DNA of 64,000 nt from Alphaproteobacteria bacterium (GTDB taxonomy: Bacteria; Pseudomonadota; Alphaproteobacteria; Sphingomonadales; Kordiimonadaceae), in the NCBI GenBank assembly GCA_013372975.1, contig JABXIS010000042.1:41663-105662 (forward strand), given 5' to 3'. Made by a program: the position numbers and the translations under genes. Below are positions 44,360 to 51,883 of the stretch, piece by piece (the first letter of the stretch is position 1; each line of letters opens with the position of its first letter). The notes under the pieces are model-generated. The model did not search any database. It saw only the letters and a list, made by a program, of their open reading frames with translations, and was not told the DNA's origin.

Positions 44360-45244
44360 CTGAGCCCTACATTGCATTCAGCCAATCTATCACCATCCCC
44401 CCGGTTTGGTCGAACCAACCGGGGGCGTAGTGGTTTTTGGCCATATATGCTGCTGTCGATTGCGCTCCTGACCTTCGAGCTGATGGGATCTGGTGTTCCC
44501 CATCAGGTGCGGGCTTATGCCAATGATATTGTTTCCCCTGTGTTGAGAGTACTTGAGCAGCCCATTCGTGCCGTACAGGCAGGCCTTGAGCGTATTGCAG
44601 GTGTTTCAGATATCTATCTCGAAAATACGACACTGAAAGACGAGAATGATCGCCTGAGGCAATGGCGCGAAGCAGCTATGCAGCTGAGCCGGGAAAACGA
44701 ACGATTGCGCCAGATGCTCAAGGTTCCTGTACGCGAAGTGCCGCCAGCCGCAACAACCCGTGTGATCGGCGTTGGTGGGGGTGCATTCGAGCGCAGCGTT
44801 TTGATCGGTGCAGGTTCTGCGGATGGTCTAATGCGTGGTAGCCCGGTTATAGATGAAACCGGTGTTGTTGGCCGTGTCATTCAGGTCGGGCGTTGGACTA
44901 GCAGGGTTCTCCTCGTAACAGATATTAACAGCAGGGTGCCTGTGCGACTTGAGCGCACTGGCGATTTGGCAATTGCTGAAGGACAGAACGAACAGCTGCT
45001 GCGCCTTCGTTTCCTGCCGCAGGGCGCGCAGGTGCGGGTTGGTGACAGGCTGCTTACATCTGGCCATGGTGGCGCGTTTCCGCCGGATGTGCCCGTGGCC
45101 CGGGTGACAGAAGTGGTGGATGATTTTATCCTTATGGAGCCGATCGGCCTTTTGGGCAAACTCGATTATGTCCGGGTAATGGCCTACAATCCTGTTCCAG
45201 ACGCTGTATTCGATGATGCCGATGATCAGGGGGAACAACAATGA
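44360..45244 (+). CDS. mreC: Rod-shape determining protein MreC
   Basis: About 294 residues if started at CTG 44360, which has GGGAGG ending seven bases upstream; otherwise TTG at 44372 (290 residues). An ATG at 44447 would begin inside the membrane span and is unlikely. One span (FWPYMLLSIALLTFELMG), a coiled coil (NTTLKDENDRLRQWREAAMQLSRENERLRQML, in two runs) and two beta-barrel lobes (VIGVGGGAFERSVLIGAGSADGL, GVVGRVIQVGRWTSRVLLVTD). Bridges MreB and the PBP2-RodA pair in the periplasm. It ends overlapping mreD by four bases. Confidence 0.92.
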   Translation: MSPTLHSANLSPSPRFGRTNRGRSGFWPYMLLSIALLTFELMGSGVPHQVRAYANDIVSPVLRVLEQPIRAVQAGLERIAGVSDIYLENTTLKDENDRLRQWREAAMQLSRENERLRQMLKVPVREVPPAATTRVIGVGGGAFERSVLIGAGSADGLMRGSPVIDETGVVGRVIQVGRWTSRVLLVTDINSRVPVRLERTGDLAIAEGQNEQLLRLRFLPQGAQVRVGDRLLTSGHGGAFPPDVPVARVTEVVDDFILMEPIGLLGKLDYVRVMAYNPVPDAVFDDADDQGEQQ

Positions 45245-45750
45245 ATGCTGTTCGTCGCCCCGCGTTGGCATCTTTTGGGTTTGCCGGCTTCATTCCGGTA
45301 TTGGCAACCTTTTTCATGGCCATCTTGATGTTGCTGCCATTGGGGACCGGAGCCGCAAATATTGCTATGCCCCATCTTGTCTTGGCGTCTACATTCTATT
45401 GGCTGTCTTCGCGGGCGATCCTTCTGCCTTATGGCGCTTGCGCCATCCTTGGTGTGTTTCTTGATTTGTGGCTCGACGTGCCCATGGGCATGAACATGCT
45501 GTTGCTGATCCTGACACGGCTTTTTGTGCTCAATCAGCTCAAACACTACAAGGGTCGCAGCCGCTTTGTGCATTGGGCGGTCTTCACCGTTTTGGCCCTT
45601 GCATTATATCTTTTGTCCTGGCTGATTTCGTCAGCTGTTCATGGCACAATGATCCCACCGGAGCCGATCGCGCTTCAATGGATGGTGACATCATTCTCCT
45701 ACGCCCCAATCGGCTTCCTGATGGGCCGCCTGAGACGAGCAGCAATGTAA
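45241..45750 (+). CDS. mreD: Rod-shape determining protein MreD
   Basis: 169 residues, five to six hydrophobic segments (FIPVLATFFMAILMLLPLG, AIAMPHLVLASTFYWLSSRA-like, GACAILGVFLDLWLDVPMGMNMLLLILTR, WAVFTVLALALYLLSWLI, FSYAPIGFLMG). The GxxxDLxxxxPxGMN motif is the MreD signature. Inner-membrane component of the elongation machinery. ATG overlaps the mreC stop (ATGA). Confidence 0.9.
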   Translation: MNAVRRPALASFGFAGFIPVLATFFMAILMLLPLGTGAANIAMPHLVLASTFYWLSSRAILLPYGACAILGVFLDLWLDVPMGMNMLLLILTRLFVLNQLKHYKGRSRFVHWAVFTVLALALYLLSWLISSAVHGTMIPPEPIALQWMVTSFSYAPIGFLMGRLRRAAM

Positions 45751-45752
45751 AG

Positions 45753-47591
45753 ATGGCAAGAGAGGGACTTAGATATCAGCTTTTCAGCCGCCGGGCGCTT
45801 CTGCTGGCAGGCGCGCAGGGGCTGGTGCTGACAGGTCTCGGCGGCAGGCTTTATTATCTTTCTGTTGTTCAGGGGGATCAATACAAGCTTAGGGCAGAAA
45901 AGAACCGTGTAGCCTTGCGGCTGATTGCGCCCGAACGCGGTGAGGTTTTTGACAGGTATCGTCGGAAACTTGCCACCAATCGACCTGATTTTCGCGTTTT
46001 TCTGATCCCCGAGCAGGCCGATGAAATCAAGGCCACACTGGAAAAAATCGGGCAATTGGTGAAGCTGGATGACAGGCGCCTGGCAAGGCTCGAGCGGCAA
46101 ATTCGCAGGCAGCGTAAATTTGTTCCGGTGACAGTCGCGCAAGGTCTCGACTGGCGTACCTTCTCGCGCGTCAATGTGTCTGTGCCTGATTTGCCGGGGG
46201 TTGTTACAGATGCTGGCCTTTCGCGCTTTTATCCTATGGGAAACGAAATCGCTCACCTGATCGGCTATCTGGCAAGCCCGGGGGAAGCGGAGGTTTCGTC
46301 CAACCCGCTCTATCAGCTTCCTGGTTTCAAGGTAGGCAGGCAAGGGCTCGAACGACGATATGAAAGCCGTCTGCGTGGTGCCGCAGGCACACGGCGGGTT
46401 GAGGTAAACGCAGTTGGACGTGAAATTAGGGAACTGCCGCCAAGGCAGGAGGCGCAGTCAGGAAATGACCTGCAGCTTACACTCGATATCGATCTGCAGC
46501 GGTTTGCCATGGAACAATTGGGCGAGGAAGCCGCAGGCGCGGTGGTGATGAACGCAAAAACAGGTGAGGTCCTGGCCCTTGCTTCCGCCCCCACGTTTGA
46601 TCCGAATGAATTTACTACGGGCATCAGCCAGGAAAACTGGAATGCGCTATTGAAAGACCCACGCAAGCCGTTGATCAACAAAGCTGTCAGTGGCCAGTAT
46701 CCGCCAGGGTCCACGGTGAAGCCTATCATCGCGCTCGCGGCCCTTGAGCAGGGCATCGTGACCGAGGAAACCACTCATTATTGCAACGGCAGGCACAGAT
46801 TCGGGAACCGCACCTTCCGCTGTTGGAAGCGCGGTGGCCACGGCAAGCAGGACCTCAAAGGCGCTATTTCCAACAGTTGCGATGTTTATTTTTACAAGAT
46901 CGCCGAAGAACTGGATATCGAGCATATGGCCGATATGCTGCGCAGGTTCGGGCTTGGGCACCAGTATGACTTGGGCATTGATGGGGAAAAGGATGGCCTT
47001 GTGCCAGATCGTGCGTGGAAGCGTGCCGCCTTCAATCAACCGTGGCAAGGCGGCGAAACCCTGAATGTGGGGATCGGGCAGGGCGCCTTGTTGGCCACAC
47101 CACTGCAGCTTGCGGTGATGACAGCACGGCTGGCTTCGGGCCGGGCACTTGAGCCGTCACTGGTGAGCGAAGACCTGGAAACGGATGCACCAGATACGGC
47201 TTTTTCCGCGATGGATGTGAACCCGCTGCATATGCGGATTGCCCGACGCGGTATGGAAATGGTGATGGAGCCGGGCGGCACGGCCTTTGATTTTCGGCGC
47301 AAGAAAAGTGCTCCGAAGCAGGCTGGTAAAACCGGCACGGCGCAAGTGCGGCGCATATCCGAGGCCGAGCACCAGGAAGGTGTGCGAGACAACGACGAGC
47401 TGCCATGGGCCATGCGAGATCACGCGCTGTTTATCGGCTATGCCCCGACAGACGATCCGCAGGTGGCTATCGGCCTCCTTGTCCAGCATGGCGGTGGGGG
47501 CTCGTCAGATGCGGCACCTCTGGGCCGTGCCATCATGGACAAGGCGCTTGAATTGATGGCGCAACGGCGCACCGAAGAGGGGGAAGCCTGA
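45753..47591 (+). CDS. mrdA: Penicillin-binding protein 2 (elongation transpeptidase)
   Basis: 612 residues from ATG at 45753, two bases after the mreD stop. The frame is open much further upstream, but that stretch overlaps mreD and is not PBP-like. One N-terminal span (ALLLAGAQGLVLTGLGGRLYYL) and a dimerisation domain (RLIAPERGEVFDRYRRKLATN, YPMGNEIAHLIGYL). The transpeptidase motifs are STVK (Ser320 in QYPPGSTVKP), SNS (ISNSCDVYF) and KTG (GKTGTAQV). Cross-links glycan made by RodA during elongation. Confidence 0.96.
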   Translation: MAREGLRYQLFSRRALLLAGAQGLVLTGLGGRLYYLSVVQGDQYKLRAEKNRVALRLIAPERGEVFDRYRRKLATNRPDFRVFLIPEQADEIKATLEKIGQLVKLDDRRLARLERQIRRQRKFVPVTVAQGLDWRTFSRVNVSVPDLPGVVTDAGLSRFYPMGNEIAHLIGYLASPGEAEVSSNPLYQLPGFKVGRQGLERRYESRLRGAAGTRRVEVNAVGREIRELPPRQEAQSGNDLQLTLDIDLQRFAMEQLGEEAAGAVVMNAKTGEVLALASAPTFDPNEFTTGISQENWNALLKDPRKPLINKAVSGQYPPGSTVKPIIALAALEQGIVTEETTHYCNGRHRFGNRTFRCWKRGGHGKQDLKGAISNSCDVYFYKIAEELDIEHMADMLRRFGLGHQYDLGIDGEKDGLVPDRAWKRAAFNQPWQGGETLNVGIGQGALLATPLQLAVMTARLASGRALEPSLVSEDLETDAPDTAFSAMDVNPLHMRIARRGMEMVMEPGGTAFDFRRKKSAPKQAGKTGTAQVRRISEAEHQEGVRDNDELPWAMRDHALFIGYAPTDDPQVAIGLLVQHGGGGSSDAAPLGRAIMDKALELMAQRRTEEGEA

Positions 47592-48745
47592 TGGGAACGA
47601 CCCGGATGTTTGGCCCTCGGCGGGTGGATAAAAGCCCCTTACAGCGCCTGCTGGACCTGAACTGGGGCATGGTATTGATCAATTGCCTGATCGCAGGCAT
47701 TGGCTTTGCCATGCTCTATTCAGTGGCGGGCGGAAGCTGGTCACCGTGGGCGGAGACCCAAAGCATACGTTTTGCCGGCGCACTGTTGGTCATGCTTGTG
47801 ATTGCTGTCATCGATATTCGCTACTGGATGGCCTTTGCCTATCCGGCTTGGGCGATCGGCCTTGGCCTTCTGCTGGCGGTCGAATTTGTGGGCGCAACAG
47901 GCATGGGGGGACAGCGCTGGCTTGATATTGGCTTCATGCGTCTGCAGCCATCAGAATTGATGAAAATCGCGGTGGTGATGGCGCTTGCGCGCTATTTTCA
48001 TGGCCGGAATTATGACCAGAGCCGTAGCCTCAGGTCACTTTTTATCCCTCTGGTATTGATGGCCGTTCCCATGGCACTGGTGATGCGCCAGCCAGACTTG
48101 GGGACATCTCTTATGATTGTCATGGGCGGAGTTGCTATCCTGTTTCTGGCTGGGCTGCCTGCCTGGTTGTTTGCAGTTGGTGGCCTGGCGGTTGCAGGCG
48201 CGATACCCGTGGCCTGGCGTTTCATGCGCGACTATCAGAAAGACAGGGTTCTGACATTCCTGAACCCCGAGGCTGATCCCCTTGGTGCCGGATACCAGAT
48301 CACACAATCAAAGATTGCCCTTGGTTCCGGCGGCATGACAGGGAAGGGTTTTCTGGAAGGCACGCAAAGCCAGCTCAATTTCCTGCCCGAGATGAAAACA
48401 GATTTTATCTTCACCGTGCTTGCAGAGGAATTCGGCCTGATCGGCGCCTCTATTACGCTTGGCCTATACGGGATCGTGCTGGGTTATGGCCTTTTGATGG
48501 GGCTGGGCTGTCGCAGCCAGTTTGGCCGCCTTCTCGCTGGCGGGCTTTCCATCACATTGTTCCTTTATGTGATGATCAATGTTGCCATGGTTATGGGGCT
48601 GATGCCGGTGGTAGGGGTGCCGCTGCCGATGATTTCCTATGGCGGATCAGCCATGCTTACATGGATGATCGCCTATGGTTTGATCCTGTCGGTGGCCATT
48701 CACCGGCACGTTACATTGGCACCCAAGGGAAGCGGATTGGCCTAG
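47591..48745 (+). CDS. rodA: Peptidoglycan glycosyltransferase RodA
   Basis: 384 residues, about ten spans. SEDS family: GAGGQRWLDIGFMRLQPSELMKI, in two runs (conserved loop with PSE), RQPDLGTSLMI, and the Asp of QITQSKIALGSGGMTGKGFL and FLPEMKTDFIFTVLAEEFG are typical; the final VGVPLPMISYGGSAMLTWMIAYG is diagnostic. Polymerises lipid II. Overlaps mrdA by one base (TGATG). Its stop overlaps that of the convergent cyclase gene in a CTAG. Confidence 0.96.
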   Translation: MGTTRMFGPRRVDKSPLQRLLDLNWGMVLINCLIAGIGFAMLYSVAGGSWSPWAETQSIRFAGALLVMLVIAVIDIRYWMAFAYPAWAIGLGLLLAVEFVGATGMGGQRWLDIGFMRLQPSELMKIAVVMALARYFHGRNYDQSRSLRSLFIPLVLMAVPMALVMRQPDLGTSLMIVMGGVAILFLAGLPAWLFAVGGLAVAGAIPVAWRFMRDYQKDRVLTFLNPEADPLGAGYQITQSKIALGSGGMTGKGFLEGTQSQLNFLPEMKTDFIFTVLAEEFGLIGASITLGLYGIVLGYGLLMGLGCRSQFGRLLAGGLSITLFLYVMINVAMVMGLMPVVGVPLPMISYGGSAMLTWMIAYGLILSVAIHRHVTLAPKGSGLA

Positions 48746-49797
48746 TTAATTTGCTGGGAGCCGCTGTGAACTCGTTTGGCGCTTCTGGCTATGCCCCGAC
48801 TGCCTTTGCCTTCTGTTTCGGGTATATATTGGGCCACCCTGTTTCTGCCTTGCCCTTTTGCATCATAGAGCGCCTGGTCGGCTTCAGCCAACACGTCATC
48901 GATGGATCTTTCGCCGAGGGCAAAGCTGGTGACGCCAAAACTTGCGGTTACATTCAGGGCGCAGCCGGGTAGTTCAATGGCGTTGGCCTGAATTTCAGAC
49001 CGAATGCGCTCAGCCAGCACCGTGGCGTAATCAAGGTCACCACAGGGAACAAAAATGGCAAACTCTTCCCCCCCCATGCGCGCGAGCATGGACGGTGGGC
49101 AATCATCAGTGCGATTGATGGTTTCCCTTGCCAGAAGGTGATCACAGCGAACAACAAGGTGTTTCAGCACAAGGTCGCCCGCTTCGTGGCCGTGCGTGTC
49201 ATTTATCTCTTTGAAGTGATCAAGGTCCATGAAGATAACAGCTGATTGTTCAGGGCTTTCATCCTGTGTAATAGCCGCAACATAATCAATAAAGCTGCGC
49301 CGGTTCTGGGCACCTGTAAGCGCATCTGTCGCCAATAAATTTTCCAGCTGCCGTGCCTTGCGGGTTTCTCGCGTGATGTCCTGCATCAGTATCTGGCAGG
49401 CGGGCGTGCCTTCCCACGGCAGTCGCGCAGATGTCAGGCGGTATATCTTGGTGGCTCGACCTGGTATCTCGATCCGCACACTCGCCACCTGGTGGGGGAC
49501 ATCTGTGGAGAACACTTTTTCGAACAGTTCTTCAACTTTTAGGCGATCTTCATCGTTCAGGAAATCAAACAGATGCTTGCCCACAAGGGCAGCTTGCGAG
49601 TCATTCAAAAAGTCTGCGCTAGCCTGGTTTGCGAAAAGGATGCCCATACGTTGATGGATCAGGAAACCAATTGGCATCAGATCAAGCACCATGCCGATAC
49701 GTTCCTGTGTATCGACAAGGGCAGTTTGCGTTTGTGTCGCTGCCGCAATGCCTTCAAGGTCTTCGAAAAATTCCACCTTGGTCCTCCATCCGCCCAA
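48742..49797 (-). CDS. PAS-GGDEF diguanylate cyclase
   Basis: 351 residues. PAS domain about 28-140 (MVLDLMPIGFLIHQRMGILFANQAS, VGKHLFDFLNDEDR), a short coiled link, and the GGDEF domain from DALTGAQNRRSF. Active-site loop MGGEEF (residues 241-246) and metal Asp in MDLDHFKEINDTHGHEAGD are intact, so c-di-GMP synthesis is expected. The inhibitory-site candidate RTDD lies nine rather than five residues before GGEEF, so product inhibition is doubtful. No membrane span or EAL domain. Signal for the PAS domain unknown. Confidence 0.92.
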   Translation of the reverse strand: MGGWRTKVEFFEDLEGIAAATQTQTALVDTQERIGMVLDLMPIGFLIHQRMGILFANQASADFLNDSQAALVGKHLFDFLNDEDRLKVEELFEKVFSTDVPHQVASVRIEIPGRATKIYRLTSARLPWEGTPACQILMQDITRETRKARQLENLLATDALTGAQNRRSFIDYVAAITQDESPEQSAVIFMDLDHFKEINDTHGHEAGDLVLKHLVVRCDHLLARETINRTDDCPPSMLARMGGEEFAIFVPCGDLDYATVLAERIRSEIQANAIELPGCALNVTASFGVTSFALGERSIDDVLAEADQALYDAKGQGRNRVAQYIPETEGKGSRGIARSAKRVHSGSQQIN

Positions 49798-49937
49798 GTA
49801 TGCAACTCATAGTAAGAGGACAAGGTTAACAGAGAGAAAACAAATTACACACCGCAGTCAAAGAGTTATGCCTTTCAACTGATGTGTCTTGCACCATTGG
49901 GTAAAGCCTGTATCTTCGCCTTATCTGGGAGGAAAAA

Positions 49938-51248
49938 ATGAAAAAATATTTGTATGGCGCACTGCTCGCTACGGCGATGACTATCCCCGCCGTATCCAAT
50001 GATCTGACACAAGCAATTGATGGGGATTTTTCCTATCTGGAAACGCTTTATACCCACCTTCATCAGAACCCTGAAATTTCGTTGCAGGAAGAGAAGACAG
50101 CAGCACGCATCGCCGAAGAACTTCGTTCTGCCGGCTTTGAGGTTACCGAAAAATTCGGTGGGCACGGTGTCGTAGGTGTGCTCAGAAATGGCGAAGGCCC
50201 GACGATTATGATCCGGACAGACCTTGATGGCTTGCCTGTGAAAGAACAAACCGGCCTTAGCTATGCAAGTACTGCCACAACCGTGGATGACAAGGGTAAG
50301 ACAGTTCCTGTAATGCATGCTTGTGGCCACGATATGCACATGACCAGTTTTGTGGGAACCGCCCGTCGCCTGGCTGCCATGAAAGACAGCTGGCGCGGTA
50401 CTGTGGTCATGATTGGGCAACCGGCAGAAGAACGGGTTTTGGGCGCCGAAGCTATGATCGAAGAAGGGCTTTTCAAGAAGTTCCCGAAACCAGACCATAA
50501 CCTCGCGCTACATGTTAGTGCGACAATGAAGGCAGGCGACGTGGGCATGGCGTCGGGCTATGCGCTGGCCAACGTAGACACGGTTGATGTGGCGATCAAA
50601 GGCATCAGCGGGCATGGCGCTTATCCGCACACAACAAAGGACCCTGTGGTACTGGCTTCGCAAATTGTTGTTGCCCTTCAAACCCTTGTGTCACGCGAGG
50701 TGTCGCCGCTGGATTCTGCCGTTGTGACGGTTGGATCAATTCATGCAGGCACAAAGCACAATATTATCTCTGATGGTGCGCATTTGCAGCTGACAGTCAG
50801 GTCCTATACCGAAGAAGTGCGACAGAAGCTGCTAGCAGGTATTGAACGCATTGCTAAGGCGCAAGCCATGTCTATCGGCCTGCCGGAAGATATGTGGCCG
50901 GTAATGACAGTAAGCGAAAGCACACCCGCAACCTATAATGATCCAGCGTTGACAGAGGGTGTCTTTGGTACGCTTCAGCGAGCATTAGGCGAAGATCGGG
51001 TGCATGTGCTTACACCAGTAATGGGTGCCGAAGATTTTGCACTATACAGCCGTACGGAAGAAAAAATCCCAAGCCTGCTCTTTTGGCTGGGGACAGTGCG
51101 GGCGGAGGATGCAGCAGCGTTTAAACGGGGGGAGAAAAAGCTCCCAAGTTTGCATTCGTCTTCGTTCGCGCCTGAACGCGAGCCAACGATCAAGGGCGGT
51201 GTTGAGGCAATGACAACTGCCGCGCTTTCGCTTCTTGCCAAGCCGTAA
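49938..51248 (+). CDS. Exported M20-family amidohydrolase/peptidase
   Basis: 436 residues. Signal peptide (MKKYLYGALLATAMTIPAVS). M20D signatures: LHQNPEISLQEEKTA, IMIRTDLDGLPVKEQTG, VMHACGHDMHMTSFVG (metal His and Cys-Gly-His-Asp), IGQPAEERVLGAEAMI (Glu-Glu), GISGHGAYPHTTKDPV and TPVMGAEDFALY. Family members hydrolyse N-acyl amino acids or act like hippurate or indole-acetyl hydrolases. Exported, so it probably acts on peptide or N-acyl amino acid scavenging in the periplasm. ATG follows GGGAGGA. Monocistronic. Confidence 0.9.
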   Translation: MKKYLYGALLATAMTIPAVSNDLTQAIDGDFSYLETLYTHLHQNPEISLQEEKTAARIAEELRSAGFEVTEKFGGHGVVGVLRNGEGPTIMIRTDLDGLPVKEQTGLSYASTATTVDDKGKTVPVMHACGHDMHMTSFVGTARRLAAMKDSWRGTVVMIGQPAEERVLGAEAMIEEGLFKKFPKPDHNLALHVSATMKAGDVGMASGYALANVDTVDVAIKGISGHGAYPHTTKDPVVLASQIVVALQTLVSREVSPLDSAVVTVGSIHAGTKHNIISDGAHLQLTVRSYTEEVRQKLLAGIERIAKAQAMSIGLPEDMWPVMTVSESTPATYNDPALTEGVFGTLQRALGEDRVHVLTPVMGAEDFALYSRTEEKIPSLLFWLGTVRAEDAAAFKRGEKKLPSLHSSSFAPEREPTIKGGVEAMTTAALSLLAKP

Positions 51249-51267
51249 GCTATAGATCGATTAGTTT

Positions 51268-51299
51268 GTTACGCCGGGGCTGGAAAGCGTCGGCGTAAC
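51268..51299. promoter_or_regulatory. Perfect inverted repeat before the Fur/Zur gene
   Basis: GTTACGCCG (51268-51276) and CGGCGTAAC (51291-51299), nine perfect pairs with a 14-base loop. Lies between the M20 gene and the fur-type gene, with no T-run. It may be an operator or a weak terminator. Confidence 0.4.
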
Positions 51300-51341
51300 G
51301 GGCTAAGATGAGCCAACGAACAGATATTTCAGGGGAAAGCC

Positions 51342-51815
51342 GTGGCGCACTCACATGATCACAGCGTATGCATCGATACAGCACTTGCCGAAGCTGAAAG
51401 GGTATGTGCCGAAAACGGCTCTCGTTTTACAGACCTGCGTCGACGCATCCTCAAAATGATCTGGCAGGGCCACAAGGCGGTAAAAGCCTATGACTTGCTG
51501 GACCAACTGGCCAATGAAGGTGGGTCTGCAAAGCCGCCTACCGTTTATCGTGCGCTTGATTTTCTGATGGAAGAGGGCCTCGTACACAAGATCGAATCCC
51601 TGAATGCCTATATTGGTTGCCCCCATCCCGGGGATGACCATGTTAGCCAGTTCCTGATCTGCGATAGCTGTGAAAACGTGCGCGAAGTGGCATCTGACGA
51701 ACTGAAGGAATCGGTCCTTTCTGCTGCTTCTGAGGCAAGTTTCAAAATCCGCCGCCAAACGTTGGAACTTCACGGCGTTTGTTCTGATTGCCAGAAAGAC
51801 AAGCAAGCCGCCTGA
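51342..51815 (+). CDS. zur: Fur-family transcriptional regulator, probably Zur
   Basis: 157 residues from GTG at 51342, with AGGGGAAA upstream. Winged helix: LRRRILKMIWQGHKAVKAYDLLDQLA, KPPTVYRALDFLMEEGLVHKIE. Metal sites: the CDSC and CSDC pairs (structural zinc) plus His-Asp rich GCPHPGDDHVSQFLICDS. The sequence is closer to the Zur class than to Fur or PerR because of the HxHxxxCxxx start (AHSHDHSVC) and two CxxC. Represses zinc uptake genes under zinc sufficiency; a target is not visible here. A GCCGCC/GGCGGC hairpin spans its stop. Confidence 0.8.
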   Translation: MAHSHDHSVCIDTALAEAERVCAENGSRFTDLRRRILKMIWQGHKAVKAYDLLDQLANEGGSAKPPTVYRALDFLMEEGLVHKIESLNAYIGCPHPGDDHVSQFLICDSCENVREVASDELKESVLSAASEASFKIRRQTLELHGVCSDCQKDKQAA

Positions 51816-51883
51816 TCTTGGGCGGCCTATCCCGTTAAATTTGCTAATTTCGCTGGAAATTTTGATGCACAGCGATTACAGCC

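Noticed and set aside
45468..45752. 94-residue N-terminal extension of PBP2
   Set aside because: It lies wholly inside mreD in another frame and has no PBP features; ATG 45753 starts the family sequence.
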